Part shown: positions 27,064 through 38,200 of the stretch, piece after piece | Layout of the letters: each line of letters opens with the position of its first letter | Position numbering within the stretch: the first letter of the stretch is position 1 | From: CBDBES01 sp965204465 | Lineage (GTDB): Bacteria; Spirochaetota; Leptospiria; Turneriellales; CBDBES01 | Direction of reading: 5' to 3' | Assembly (NCBI GenBank): GCA_965204465.1 | Contig: CBDBES010000002.1 | Location: forward strand, 1 to 64,000 | Length of the DNA stretch: 64,000 nt | Notes under the pieces: model-generated | Seen by the model: the letters and a program-made list of their open reading frames with translations, nothing else | Databases searched by the model: none | Told to the model about the DNA's origin: nothing | Made by a program: the position numbers and the translations under genes

Positions 27064-28526
27064 GACCCTTCTGGCTTTACTCTGCAGCGAAGAAATTCCC
27101 AAAAGAAATTGCAATTTATGCAGATCTCAAAAAAATACATTATATTGAGTATTATTCTATTTCGATCCATTTAAAAGAATGGATCTTATCTAAATACCCT
27201 TTTAAAGAAAGAGATAGGATTGGTATTTGCATGCAAAACTCAATGGAATATGCTCTATTGATCATGGCATTTCATATATCTGATCTGGTGGCAGTTCATT
27301 TAAGCCCCAGATACACCCCTAAAATACTACAAACTCTATTGCATAAAAATAAAATAAAATATGTTATCTCTGATCGCCATCATGAAATGGATGGTGTAAA
27401 ATTGATTCTAATAGAAGATATTTTTAAAAAATTCACTATTCATTTTAACCATATAAATGATCATTTATTCCATGGAAATGTAGAAAAAATTCCAAAGAAT
27501 TTTTTGGATTTTTCACAAATAAGCAATATTATATTTACTTCTTCCAGTTCAGGAACTCCAAAAGGAGTGATACATGATCATGGAAATCATTATTATTCCG
27601 CTTTAGGGTCTAATTTGAATATTCCATTAAAACCAGGGGATGCCTGGCTGGCCAGTCTTCCCTTTTATCATGTGGGTGGTTTATCTATTTTATACAGGAC
27701 GATCATCTCTGGCGCCTCTGTGGTTATAAGTAGATCAAATTTAGAGGACTCTCTTAAAAATGAAAAAATCTCGCATATTTCCCTGGTACCCACACAACTG
27801 ATAAGGTTAATGGAAAATATACAAATGACCAATAGGCTCAAAAAATTAAGAGCCATTCTATTGGGGGGTGATTTAATTACAAAATCCTTGCTTAAAAAAG
27901 CAAAAGAAATAGGCTTGAATCTTTTTTGTAGCTATGGATCCTCTGAAATGTCTTCTCAAATTACGACGACTCCCTATGGGGAAGAAAAAAAATATCTTCC
28001 TAACGCGGGAAAAATTCTTCCTTTTAGAGAGATTAAAATTGCAGATGATCAGGAAATATATCTAAGGAACAGGGTTTTATTTAAAGAATATTCTAAAGAG
28101 ACTGCCAAAATAGATGAAGAAGGATGGTTTCATAGCGGGGATATTGGTAAAATAGATAAAAATGGATATTTACAATTAATGGGAAGAAAGGATAATATGT
28201 TCATGAGTGGTGGGGAGAATATATATCCGGAAGAAATTGAATCTAAAATATACATGATAAATGAGATACGTTTTGCAATCATAATCCCTTTTCCGGATAC
28301 AGAATTTGGACAAAGGCCAGTAGCCTTTATAAATATACGTAAAGGTGATTTTAATAAGATAATTCGTAAAATTAATGTCTTACTCCAAAAAGAACTCCCT
28401 AAATTTAAAATACCTGTGGCCTATTATCCTTTATCTCAAAAGGATATTGATCTAAAAATAAATCGAAAGAAATTGATTCAAGAAAAATATAGCCTGCGTA
28501 CATCATTAAAAAATGTAATGCATTGA
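27060..28526 (+). CDS. Acyl-CoA synthetase, MenE-like (AMP-forming)
   Basis: 488 residues of the ANL superfamily, which activate carboxylic acids through an acyl-AMP. Motifs: the P-loop FTSSSSGTPKGVIHDHGNHY (about 156-175), ASLPFYHVGGLSILYRT, LRAILLGGDLITKS, CSYGSSEMSSQITTTPYG, EEGWFHSGDIGKIDKNGY, GRKDNMFMSGGENIYPEEIE and a late NRKKL lysine. This pattern is closest to o-succinylbenzoate-CoA ligase (MenE), but no other men genes are here, so the substrate is open. Its 3' end overlaps the convergent DUF4416 gene by 49 bases. Confidence 0.82.
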   Translation: MRPFWLYSAAKKFPKEIAIYADLKKIHYIEYYSISIHLKEWILSKYPFKERDRIGICMQNSMEYALLIMAFHISDLVAVHLSPRYTPKILQTLLHKNKIKYVISDRHHEMDGVKLILIEDIFKKFTIHFNHINDHLFHGNVEKIPKNFLDFSQISNIIFTSSSSGTPKGVIHDHGNHYYSALGSNLNIPLKPGDAWLASLPFYHVGGLSILYRTIISGASVVISRSNLEDSLKNEKISHISLVPTQLIRLMENIQMTNRLKKLRAILLGGDLITKSLLKKAKEIGLNLFCSYGSSEMSSQITTTPYGEEKKYLPNAGKILPFREIKIADDQEIYLRNRVLFKEYSKETAKIDEEGWFHSGDIGKIDKNGYLQLMGRKDNMFMSGGENIYPEEIESKIYMINEIRFAIIIPFPDTEFGQRPVAFINIRKGDFNKIIRKINVLLQKELPKFKIPVAYYPLSQKDIDLKINRKKLIQEKYSLRTSLKNVMH

Positions 28527-28993
28527 TTTTGTACTTTTAAAGGAAGTTCTGTATTCTGAAAAGAAAAGGAACGGCCTATGTAAATCATCTCTATTTGACA
28601 GAATAAATACGGCCTTACAAATACTCTGGACAAAGAGGGTAATGAGTAGATGCCTACTACCTGTTCATTCGTTACATATCCAAATCCGAAAGTAAAAAAA
28701 AGGTTTTTTGTTCTATATGATTTTTTCTGTAAATTAGATAGTCTTTTAGAGTTACGGAGTATATCTTTCCATTTTACTCTTTTCTTAAAACACAGAAGCT
28801 TTAAATATTTCATCTGATCTAATTCTGATATGTCCTCTGAATAAGGGGAAAGACTGGATACTGGTCTATCGCAATGTATATTCATGGAAAAATAATCATA
28901 GTCACCTAATTTTTTTTGTATATATTCCAGTATAGATATGAGTTCTGATTCTGTCTTAAAAAAAAGAGTCATGTACATTCTAGCTGTATCCAT
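28478..28993 (-). CDS. DUF4416 family protein
   Basis: 171 residues. DUF4416 proteins have an N-terminal half like LFFKTESELISILEYIQKKL and a C-terminal half with the pattern N.GYV....VVG.......R....P.L......EM.Y.G..., then FF..VR..Y; here FTFGFGYVTNEQVVGIYSLP and ITFFNDVRRLY match. The biochemical role of the family is unknown. It is the last gene of a minus-strand run after the ABC exporter and class IV aminotransferase (9 bases downstream). Its last 49 bases overlap the opposite-strand ligase gene. Confidence 0.72.
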   Translation of the reverse strand: MDTARMYMTLFFKTESELISILEYIQKKLGDYDYFSMNIHCDRPVSSLSPYSEDISELDQMKYLKLLCFKKRVKWKDILRNSKRLSNLQKKSYRTKNLFFTFGFGYVTNEQVVGIYSLPSLSRVFVRPYLFCQIEMIYIGRSFSFQNTELPLKVQNQCITFFNDVRRLYFS

Positions 28994-29002
28994 GATATAA
29001 TT

Positions 29003-29923
29003 CTAATGGTAATGACGAATATGATCCTCTATTCTTTTTCTATATAAATAAGCGATCTGTTGTGTAAGTTTGTTCATGATAAAATTATGATAAATACTTT
29101 TTTTAGTAGTATTTTTTTTCAATGAAGTAGAATGAATTTCGGAAATAGATCTTACCCCTTTTATGGAAGAGGTCAAGAAAGCCTCTTGAAAATAAGTAAT
29201 TTCTTGTATATTTATTTTTCTGATTTTTATAGGAATTTTTTCCTTTCTGCAAATATCAATTATAATTTCTCTCGTAACCCCGTTCAAAAGATCATTTTTA
29301 AGATCAGGTGTATGTACTGTATCTTCTTGAATGAAAAAAATATTTGAAAAAGAACCTTCTGTTATATGTCCTTTTTCATTGGTTAAAATAGACTCATCAC
29401 AATTATGCTTTCTTGCCTCCCAAACAGAAAAAATATTCTTATAATTTGCGCTTGGTTTAATAAAATGAGGAAGATAATTCCTGGAACTCTTTTGTTCATT
29501 ACTGATAAACAACCGGTAATTTTTTTTAAGTTTGGGAAGCATAGAAAAGAACAGGACCTCCGTAATATTTTTTTGGCTTATCCCGGATACATCCACATTT
29601 GATGGAGATATCATAATTCTTAATTTAAACTCATCCTTAGACCCATTGGAGTATTCCACTAATTTAGAAATTCTATTTTTGATCGAGTGGCGCAAATTTT
29701 GTATAGAAGGAAAATTCCAAAAATCAGCTGCCTTTTGCATTCTTTTTAAATGCTGTTCTAAAAAAAGAGGAATGCCATTCTTTACTAAAGTAGTTTCATA
29801 TAGAGACAAGCCAAAATAATATCCACCATCATATACAGGGATCAATGCTTTTTCTTTCTTCGTATATATTTTTGAATTAATATCCAATAAAAGAGTTCTG
29901 TTTGTGTGATGCTTATTGTTCAT
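29003..29923 (-). CDS. Class IV PLP aminotransferase / aminodeoxychorismate lyase-like
   Basis: 306 residues of the fold-type IV PLP family (IlvE, DAAT, PabC). Motifs: ALIPVYDGGYYFGLSLYETT near the N-terminus, LFLEQHLKRMQKAADFW, KPSANYKNIFSVWEARKHN with the PLP lysine, ESILTNEKGHITEGSFSNIF and LNGVTREIIIDICRK. EGSFSN and NGVTR are PLP-binding hallmarks. Size and lack of branched-chain substrate signatures favour PabC or D-amino-acid aminotransferase over IlvE, without certainty. The ATG overlaps the stop of the exporter gene by 4 bases. Confidence 0.82.
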   Translation of the reverse strand: MNNKHHTNRTLLLDINSKIYTKKEKALIPVYDGGYYFGLSLYETTLVKNGIPLFLEQHLKRMQKAADFWNFPSIQNLRHSIKNRISKLVEYSNGSKDEFKLRIMISPSNVDVSGISQKNITEVLFFSMLPKLKKNYRLFISNEQKSSRNYLPHFIKPSANYKNIFSVWEARKHNCDESILTNEKGHITEGSFSNIFFIQEDTVHTPDLKNDLLNGVTREIIIDICRKEKIPIKIRKINIQEITYFQEAFLTSSIKGVRSISEIHSTSLKKNTTKKSIYHNFIMNKLTQQIAYLYRKRIEDHIRHYH

Positions 29924-31902
29924 GTTTTTGCAAACTGCATCTTATAGAGTTTTTTATATATCCCACTTCTTCTTAAAAGTTGTTTATGGGATCCTCTTTC
30001 TATTATTTTGCCTTTTTCTAATACAATGATCTCATCTGCCTGGTAAATGGTAGAAAGACGATGAGCCACCACGAATGTGGTTCGGTCTACCATGAGTATC
30101 TTCAATGCTTCTTGTACTAATTTCTCTGAATGAGAATCCAGAGAGCTAGTGGCTTCATCTAAGATCAATATCTCCGGGTCTTTCAAAAGAGCTCTTGCAA
30201 TAGAAATACGCTGTCTTTGCCCACCTGAAAGAAGTAATCCTCTTTCTCCTATAAAAGTATCAAACTTATTAGGGAGTTGATCAATGAATTCATCCGCGTG
30301 AGACAGTTTGGCTACCTCCATTATTTTTTCTTCAGAAACATTTTCTCTGCCAAAGCAAATATTTTCACGAATACTTCCATTAAATAAAAATATTTCCTGG
30401 GTAACCACCCCTATTTTATTTCTCAATTCTTTTAAAGAAGTATTTTGTATATTTACCCCATCTATTAAAATAGCACCTTCCGTTACATTATAAAACCTGG
30501 GGATCAGGTCTATTAGGGTAGATTTACCCGCACCAGAGTGGCCCACCAGAGCAATGGTACTTCCTGCTTTTACCTTTAGTTCTATATTTTTTAATACATA
30601 CTGTGTTGATTCAGGATACACAAAAGAAACATTTTTAAAATGAATTTCTTTTTTTATTTTACCAATATGGATCGGGTTTTCTAATTCTTTTTCTTCTTTT
30701 TCATCGTCTATGATCTGAAATAATCTATCGCCTGCTGCAACAGTACGGTTGATGTCGTTAAACCAGCTACTCATCTGTTTTATGGGGCTCAGTATAACGA
30801 TCAATGTAAATAGAAAGGTAAAAAAACTACCAGATGTTATTTGATGATGTAGTATCTGAGAAGCTCCATAAGCCAGTAGCCCCACCACAAGAAAAGAAGT
30901 CAACAGCTCTACAATGGAAGGACCTATAACATGATTTAATCTATATTTTAAAGTTTGCTGGTACATGTATTCATTTAAATGATTAAACTTTTTCTTTTCA
31001 TAGGGTTCCATTCCAAAAGCTCTGATCACCCGGATACCTGTGATGAGTTGTTGAAGATTTGCATTTAAACTCGCCAGTCCAGATTGTTCTCCTGTTGTAA
31101 TATTTTTGATCTTTTTAGCAAAATGTGTTACGGGCCATAAAGCTAAGGGTACGCCGATCAAACAAATAATTGTAAGTTTATAGTCAATAATGCTAAGCAA
31201 TGAAACATGAGTAATGATAATGAAAAAATTCATAATGGATACTCTGAATGTTACAGAGAGAGAATCAGAGATCAAAAGGACATCGTTGATAACGCGACTC
31301 ATTAGAGAACCTGCCTTTTCTTTGACAAAATGTCTTAGAGGAAGCTGTACTAAACTGGAATATAGTTCATTGCGTACATCTCTTACCGCACGTAATCCAG
31401 TAGAGGTGATAAAATATACCGCTCCTAAAGTAGTGAGTAATTTTAGGAAATAAATAGGTAGGATCGCCAGGCAAACTATTTTTAAAAATTCAAACTGATT
31501 ATAGTTTGAGCTGAATTGATTGATTTTTAGTTTGAGATAGGAACGAAAAATATAATATTTCTTTTGATAGCCATCCTTATTATTTTCAATTTGTAATGAA
31601 TGGATCAACGGATCATCAGATTCTAATAATTTTTTTTCTTTTTCATATCCATTTATTCTATTGAAGTATTTAAGTAAGTTTTCCTTTTCTCCTGCCTGAT
31701 ACAGATAATATATATCCTTTTTCGTTAGATGCAGCTCAAATGGCTTTTTCATATCCCTGTTCATCATAGTATGAAAAATAGGCATTAAAGCACTAAGACT
31801 AATGGCATTCAATATAGATGCCATTAAAGAAAAAAGGAGGCCTATAAAAAATCTTTTCTTATATTTACTTATATATTTAAGCAATCTGAAATATGCATTC
31901 AT
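29920..31902 (-). CDS. ABC exporter, MsbA-like (fused membrane and ATPase domains)
   Basis: 660 residues. Six-span type-1 exporter domain (about 1-400) and an ATPase domain (about 415-655): Walker A VGHSGAGKSTLIDLIPRFY, Q-loop VTQEIFLFNGSI, signature LLSGGQRQRISIARAL, Walker B ILILDEATSSLD and switch VVAHRLSTI. The best match is the MsbA lipid A flippase/multidrug exporter group. A hydrophilic insert of about 90 residues between the first and second spans (KKPFELHLTKKDIYYLYQAG onward) is unusual for MsbA (582 residues in E. coli). First gene of a three-gene minus-strand operon. Confidence 0.9.
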   Translation of the reverse strand: MNAYFRLLKYISKYKKRFFIGLLFSLMASILNAISLSALMPIFHTMMNRDMKKPFELHLTKKDIYYLYQAGEKENLLKYFNRINGYEKEKKLLESDDPLIHSLQIENNKDGYQKKYYIFRSYLKLKINQFSSNYNQFEFLKIVCLAILPIYFLKLLTTLGAVYFITSTGLRAVRDVRNELYSSLVQLPLRHFVKEKAGSLMSRVINDVLLISDSLSVTFRVSIMNFFIIITHVSLLSIIDYKLTIICLIGVPLALWPVTHFAKKIKNITTGEQSGLASLNANLQQLITGIRVIRAFGMEPYEKKKFNHLNEYMYQQTLKYRLNHVIGPSIVELLTSFLVVGLLAYGASQILHHQITSGSFFTFLFTLIVILSPIKQMSSWFNDINRTVAAGDRLFQIIDDEKEEKELENPIHIGKIKKEIHFKNVSFVYPESTQYVLKNIELKVKAGSTIALVGHSGAGKSTLIDLIPRFYNVTEGAILIDGVNIQNTSLKELRNKIGVVTQEIFLFNGSIRENICFGRENVSEEKIMEVAKLSHADEFIDQLPNKFDTFIGERGLLLSGGQRQRISIARALLKDPEILILDEATSSLDSHSEKLVQEALKILMVDRTTFVVAHRLSTIYQADEIIVLEKGKIIERGSHKQLLRRSGIYKKLYKMQFAKT

Positions 31903-32106
31903 TCTAGGTCATATATATTTATATAGATCATAAAGAAAGTAGGTTTTCTTAAACTTGAACTCTTTCATAACAAAATATTATTTACAACATATCTATACAT
32001 ATTGATATTCCATTCGTGTCTGCATAATTTTATATTTTTATCTGAACATCATGCTAATTTTTTAAACTAAGATATTCATTCGAAAAATAATATTTAACAT
32101 CAAAAT

Positions 32107-33504
32107 ATGATCAGATTCATTTATATATTTATTTTATTATTTTTTTTGATTATAGAGAATAGCCATATTCTTGCGCAAGAAAAAACAGAGCCCTCTAAAA
32201 ATAAAGAAAAGGAATCTACAAGAGAAAATGAAAGTATTGCAAAAAGATTAGCCCGAGCTCTCAAAGAAAAAAAAGAATTTATTCAAGAAAATGGTGATCT
32301 TGCAATAGAAAAAGTTGTTATCAGAGGTAATAAAAAAACTAAAATTGAGGTGGTCTCCCAATGGATCAATAGTAAACCCGGGGATAGATTATCCAATTTC
32401 AAGGCTAAGAGATTGATAGAAAACTTAATGGGCCTTTTTATTTTCTCTGATGTGAATATTTTGTATAAAAGAAATGAAAATAAAGTTCAAATAGAAATCT
32501 CTGTGGATGAAAACTGGTCTATCTATCCTGTACCTGTTTTTTATGCGGTTGGAGGCACTATTTTAGGAGGTGTGTTTATCACAGAAACAAACTTATTAGG
32601 ATACAATAATGGCCTTTGGGGGGGGGGTATCATTTCTAACAGAGGCTGGCAATACCTGGTTGGATTTGTGAATCTGAACATCGGATATACAAACTTTTTT
32701 GGGAAGATACGTTCTGCCGGTGGTTCTATTTATACAGAGAATGAAAATACAAAAGGAGAATTGTTGCAAGCATTCCAGCAATTAAGATTTGATGTATTAT
32801 ATATTTTTGGTTACACTTTTTTAGATGTATTTACCACAGCTTTAACAGGAGGCTATTTCTATGTAAGGATTCCTTCTAAAGATAACATAGATTCACCGGA
32901 AAAGAGGATCATTGATCCTCCTATAGGGGGAGATATCTATGTTCAAGGCATTAAACTTATTTTTAATAATTATTCTAATCATTTCTACTATGATAAAGGA
33001 TTTCGGAGTAGCCTGGAACTGCAGCGTGGCTTCGCATTGACAGATAGGGGAAATAGTTTTTATAATATAGAAAGTCAAAATAAGTATAATTTAGAAACAT
33101 TTTTAGATCATACTCTTTCTTTGGGGCTTTACTGGGCTTATTCAATTTTACCTGCTTTTAGAGAACATCGTTTAGGAGGTACAGAGGGAACGACTGTTTT
33201 ACCCTCTTTTCTCATTCCGGCAGATATTTATCTGACATTAACAGCAATATATCAGATTCCTCTATTTGCCTTTAGTTGGGGGACTTTTACTTTTGTTACT
33301 CTTTTTGAGTATGGTATATTTAAAAGGAACGACGATCCACTGACTCAATTTTACGGGCCTGGAATAGGTATTCGGTTTTATATAAGGCGGGTTACCATAC
33401 CCGCTGTAGGAGCAGATATGTCTTATGAATTACACGAGCAAGACATAGATCCTGTCAGAAAAATCAGATATAGCGTATATGTTGGATTTCGTCCTGCCAG
33501 GTAA
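32107..33504 (+). CDS. Omp85/BamA-like outer-membrane protein with one POTRA domain
   Basis: 465 residues. Signal peptide (FIYIFILLFFLIIENSHILA), a charged linker, then one POTRA domain (about 60-140: LAIEKVVIRGNKKTKIEVVS, FIFSDVNILYKRNENKVQIE) and a 16-strand-type barrel (SIYPVPVFYAVGGTILGGVF, GFRSSLELQRG, YGPGIGIRFYIRR). BamA has five POTRA domains and about 800 residues; this compact form is a surface-antigen D15 or TamA-type relative. A run of ten G (32628-32637) encodes NGLWGGGI. The end YVGFRPAR lacks the usual terminal aromatic residue. Divergent from the ABC exporter. Confidence 0.8.
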   Translation: MIRFIYIFILLFFLIIENSHILAQEKTEPSKNKEKESTRENESIAKRLARALKEKKEFIQENGDLAIEKVVIRGNKKTKIEVVSQWINSKPGDRLSNFKAKRLIENLMGLFIFSDVNILYKRNENKVQIEISVDENWSIYPVPVFYAVGGTILGGVFITETNLLGYNNGLWGGGIISNRGWQYLVGFVNLNIGYTNFFGKIRSAGGSIYTENENTKGELLQAFQQLRFDVLYIFGYTFLDVFTTALTGGYFYVRIPSKDNIDSPEKRIIDPPIGGDIYVQGIKLIFNNYSNHFYYDKGFRSSLELQRGFALTDRGNSFYNIESQNKYNLETFLDHTLSLGLYWAYSILPAFREHRLGGTEGTTVLPSFLIPADIYLTLTAIYQIPLFAFSWGTFTFVTLFEYGIFKRNDDPLTQFYGPGIGIRFYIRRVTIPAVGADMSYELHEQDIDPVRKIRYSVYVGFRPAR

Positions 33505-33615
33505 TGATATTTTTTATCTTTTTAGATTAAAATAGTTTTAGTCAAAATACCAATCGTTAAAAAAATTTTTTGATCGTGACCAAACCTATAGATCTATGTC
33601 AAGAACAAGAAATAA

Positions 33616-35139
33616 TTAGAACCTATAATCTATACCAAAAGTAATTTTAGAAATTAGATCAATAAAACTTGATCCACCTGCTTCTAAATCATTCCTTATT
33701 TGAATTCTTCGTAACTCACCACCAGAAATGGGATCTTCTGAGGAAGGAACCACGCTACCAGAAGCACTTAAATTTCCAAATAGAAAATAGGCAGACATAG
33801 ATTCAGTAAAATCATATCCAATAGCAACAGAATAAGCACCTAATAATGTTCTTCCAGGGGGATCCTCTATTTCTGAAAAAGCCAGTGTTCTCTCTGTATC
33901 AGAATTATCAGCGTTTTCAGGTGGTAGATATTCTTCTCTAAAGACAGAATGTAGCCTCAAAAATGGATTCCAACCCAGCATTAAATAAAACTTTTGGGTT
34001 GCATAATAAACTATTTTAAAGCTGACTCCAATGGAAACATTACTATCTTCAAACCCAAATCTTTGCCCTGAAGGGGAATAATTCACATCTTCTTTTGCAT
34101 AGGTAAAAGTAACAATGGGTTGAATCCTAAATACACTTCTATCATCTTTGGGGTCTATATGAAAATCTTTATCATAGAATAAAGCCCCTGTAATACCAAA
34201 GCCATCTATGGTAACATCATCTATCGTTCGGTCGTCTCCAGCAATTCTTATATCCTGACCACTGCCAAACGGAATATTCAATCTAACTTCAGTTCCTACA
34301 TCCGCACTATATCCTGCCGGGAACCAATCGATTAAGGCAATATTTACTTCTTGCCTCTTTTTACCATTATTTTTAACAGAATAAGTATTTTCTAATATGT
34401 TCGAAAATTTATTAAATATTCTAAGCCTGGGGGCATCTGAGGCAAAGGAACCTGTTTCTGATTTGGTTCCAAGATCTGCATATTCAATGCTTAATGACCA
34501 GGCCCAGGAATTCTTGCTACTCTGTAATTCATAGAATTGCCCTAGTTCTACACCATATATGTTCCCTCTCCAATTTACGGGAGTAAATGAAGTTTCATTC
34601 ACCAGTGAACCAATCTCTTCAGGGTCTCCTTCACGAATCTTTTCATTATAATGGAATATTCCATTTCTAAGATAAAAGGCCATACCTAAATTAATACCAA
34701 TCAATTCACTAAGGGTGGTTCCGATCATAAATCTGATATCTCTATCAAATGTTTCTAAATAACCTGCATTGCTAATTTCCTGTTCCTGAAAATCAACCCT
34801 TCTTCCATTATTTTTAATGGAAAGGGCAACTGCCCAGGGAAGTTTATCTAAAACAGGAATGCCAGGGATGGTATATTTTACAGCGGCCCCATAAGCACCC
34901 CCCAGGAAATTAGGGGTAAAAGTAGCGGAAACTGCATTTTTTTTCTCTAAATGATATATATAAGGGGTTGTTAGGTAATCCCAGGTGCTCCATTTATATT
35001 GACCAGACCCCTGGTGGGTTAGAGAAGAAGGAAAGCTATTAGAGATATTGGCCTGTATTAAAGATAACCAGGCTAAAGAAAAGAAAAGAAAAAAAGCGAA
35101 ACTAATTTTCTTAATAAGATTTTGTCTGTACATTTTCAT
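33616..35139 (-). CDS. Outer-membrane beta-barrel protein
   Basis: 507 residues, not assigned to a named family. Signal peptide KKISFAFFLFFSLAWLSLIQA, then alternating beta-strand segments rich in aromatic and glycine residues (GGAYGAAVKYTIPGIPVLDK, GIGITGALF-like turns, SVAIGYDFTESMSAYFLFG) and a C-terminal strand ITFGIDYRF ending in phenylalanine, the usual signal for BAM insertion. A good Shine-Dalgarno (AAGGAG) lies upstream. It is followed 129 bases upstream on the same strand by the GH97 lipoprotein gene, with which it may be transcribed. It may be a porin-like channel; no substrate can be read. Confidence 0.7.
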   Translation of the reverse strand: MKMYRQNLIKKISFAFFLFFSLAWLSLIQANISNSFPSSLTHQGSGQYKWSTWDYLTTPYIYHLEKKNAVSATFTPNFLGGAYGAAVKYTIPGIPVLDKLPWAVALSIKNNGRRVDFQEQEISNAGYLETFDRDIRFMIGTTLSELIGINLGMAFYLRNGIFHYNEKIREGDPEEIGSLVNETSFTPVNWRGNIYGVELGQFYELQSSKNSWAWSLSIEYADLGTKSETGSFASDAPRLRIFNKFSNILENTYSVKNNGKKRQEVNIALIDWFPAGYSADVGTEVRLNIPFGSGQDIRIAGDDRTIDDVTIDGFGITGALFYDKDFHIDPKDDRSVFRIQPIVTFTYAKEDVNYSPSGQRFGFEDSNVSIGVSFKIVYYATQKFYLMLGWNPFLRLHSVFREEYLPPENADNSDTERTLAFSEIEDPPGRTLLGAYSVAIGYDFTESMSAYFLFGNLSASGSVVPSSEDPISGGELRRIQIRNDLEAGGSSFIDLISKITFGIDYRF

Positions 35140-35268
35140 GATCGGTAAACTCCTTTTAATTTTTTTATAGAATTATGCGATATAAAGCAGATCAGATAAT
35201 TCTATTTTTTTGTCGTATATTATTATATCCCATGCAATATTATTTATAGAGATATTATTCTTTGAACT

Positions 35269-38200
35269 CTACTCTATTACCAGACCTGGTTTGATCATAA
35301 CATAATTAACATTCATGACAAAACCTCCTCTGGACGACATGGTAATAGACGTGGTATCCCCATGGAGCACCCTTGCTATTTGTCTTTTTCGTACATCACG
35401 CGGGCGCCCAATCACATCCTCATATATATCCGCCTCATATATGGCTTCTGGTTCCAGAAATTTATTAAATTCAATATTTACTGTTCTGGATGCATTATCC
35501 GTAAAACCAGCAACCACCCAATTGAGGCTGTCTCTTCTTCTACGGGCTATTACCACGTATTTGGCAAATTCTCCCAGCAATACCTTAGACTCTGACCAAT
35601 GAGGATGAAAACCTTTGATGAATTCCATGGGAGTGCTATATTGAGGGTCTCTTTGGCGTGCCTTTAATTCTGCTGCCATCACCAAAGGAGCGTATAGAGC
35701 ACTCATTAAAGCTAATTGTTTACTATTCGTTACAGTAGTTTGACTAGTGAAAATCCCAGGGGTCCAGTCAATTGGGCCGGCAAGCCCCCTTTGATAGACC
35801 ACTTCGCTATGGTGCTCTGTACTTAGTACTCTACCAATAGTACCATAATCATGTTCTTCTCCATGAAGACCTTCTCTGGACATCATATTGGGATAAGTTC
35901 TGCGTACACCAGTTGCCTTAATGGGCTCATGCACAACAATATTCATTTTATTCTTTGCTGCTTCTTTTATATAGATATGCCAGTGTTTTGTGGCTCGCTG
36001 GGCCCAATGAGCATAAGCCAAAGCGAAAGCAACATAGCCCGCTTTTAGATAGCGGGTATGGCCATGGCTTTCTTTTCTGTGTTCCTCAAAAAGGGGTACA
36101 TTATCGCCTCTAACCCTCCCACGCGTTCCGAGTAAGTCTTTATGTAAATTTGCAGTATTCGTAAGGCATTCGGTATGCAATACATGATATATAGGTAATT
36201 TACCTGATTGTATTCTGCGATAATTAACATTAAATTCTTCAAAACTAGATCTGGGAATTTCAGCAAGCAAGGTATCGAACATCAAACTAAAATCAAAAGT
36301 CCCCCCAGCAAGTGCCGAGAATCCCGATGTTCTAAACCTACCATCGCTAAATCTCCACTCATTCCACCTACCGCCTCCCCAACCGGCGGTATCCTGCCAG
36401 CCCTCGAATAATACGCTGCCAGCATTTGTTTCATCGGCCATTTTATAATAATCCAGAATAAACTCGGTGTTTGCGCATTGATTAAAACAATAGCTTTTGT
36501 CATGACCCGGCACTGGCCTTTCCTGTTCATGTACTCCCCTCCAATAACCAACATATCTGGCAGGCCTCATCCATGAAAGATCCAGACTCCCATTGCCTCT
36601 CTCACCAACCTTATCAAAAGTGGGTTCAAAATCATGGTATAGAGGGTCACTCGGGTCATCATTATTATATCTATAAATATCTTCCCTTAAAGGATCATTC
36701 AAATTTAAGATCAATCTGGAATCTATTAATTTTCCTGCATTTCCCTTAACAACCTGGATCGTTCTCCATGGCATAATAAATGGCTTGCTGGCTCTGCTTT
36801 TATTTTCAAATCCAGGCCCTGCATTATGTTGAAAAACATTCTCCGAAGTAAATTCAACGGTGAAGAATCTATTACCTCTATTCTTCTTGAGTACCATACT
36901 AGCCATTTCTTTAGGGGTTAAACCCGCTTCATGAATGCTAACAAAATAATTATTACTCGATTTCATGGATATTGGAGTAAAAATACTTTCACTTTCGGAG
37001 GCATTTGACAATGATTCATTCAGAATATTTACTTCGGCAGGCCCATGGCCAAGCGTTCCTGTTCTGGTTCTACTGCGTCCGTATAGAACATTAGGCCAGT
37101 TTGTGCCTGTGCTATTCGGAAAATTAAAAGTAGTCTTTTCATCTCTTTGATTGATCCTAAAACTATTCGCATTTGATCCGGAATCAGCGGCAAGACCCCT
37201 TATACGATAACGAAATCCAAGACCATCATCATACACTCTGAAAATAATATCTAATTTATGATGTTCTTTAATATTGGCATCTGCCACACTCCTAGGAACA
37301 ATGGTAACGACAAGTTCATTGAACCAGTTTTCTATTTCATCATCTTCACCCCATATAGGGTTCCATTTTTCATAGTAGCTGGCGGTACGCACTTTATTTA
37401 CCTTTACAGAAGTAAAAAAATTAGGATAGGTGCTGTGTCCCCCCGAATTCAGACCTAGTTTAGATTCTGCAAGTAATTTGACTGTGTTACCACCACTATT
37501 TTTATACGAAACAGCGTATAGTAGTTGGGAGGATACAAGACTTACCGTTACCTCCACCTTATCTCCATTCCCATTAACTCCACCAGGAGAAAGAATACTG
37601 ATAGAGTTCGCCGCCCCACCAGCGGAAAAATCAGAAGTCTTGTCTTGAACGTTGTTCCCTTCTACGTCATCTACCTTACCATCACCATCCGTATCTCCGT
37701 TGGTCCCATGGCCGGAATTTACTATAGCAAAATAAAAGAATTTATGTGTTTTACCATCATCCGTATTGGCCTGCATAAGTACTTTTCTTAATCGGGCTTT
37801 TTCTCCTCTTTTTTCTTGAGGTGAAAAAATTATATCATCCTGATCATTAACAGAAAAATCAGGATTCCCTGAAGCAACGCTAACTTCCAGAATTTCATTC
37901 CCCTGATATTGAACCTCTGCCGTAGATATCCTTTCTGCTACGGTTCTTTTTAAAGCACTTATATCGGTCGTAGTGGGTCCCCCCCCCACAGGTGCCACTA
38001 TATCAATAGGCGATGGTGGTGGGCCAGGCACATTAATCGGATTCGTTGGGCTAAGTGGATTAAGTGGACTAAGTGGATTATCCATATCATTTATATTATT
38101 GTCAGAGCCTGGATCAATTGGTTCAAGTATTTCACCAATTTCATCTACTAAGGTTGCTGTTAACCCTAATTCATCCTGATCGCAGCCTAAAACCCCTAAA

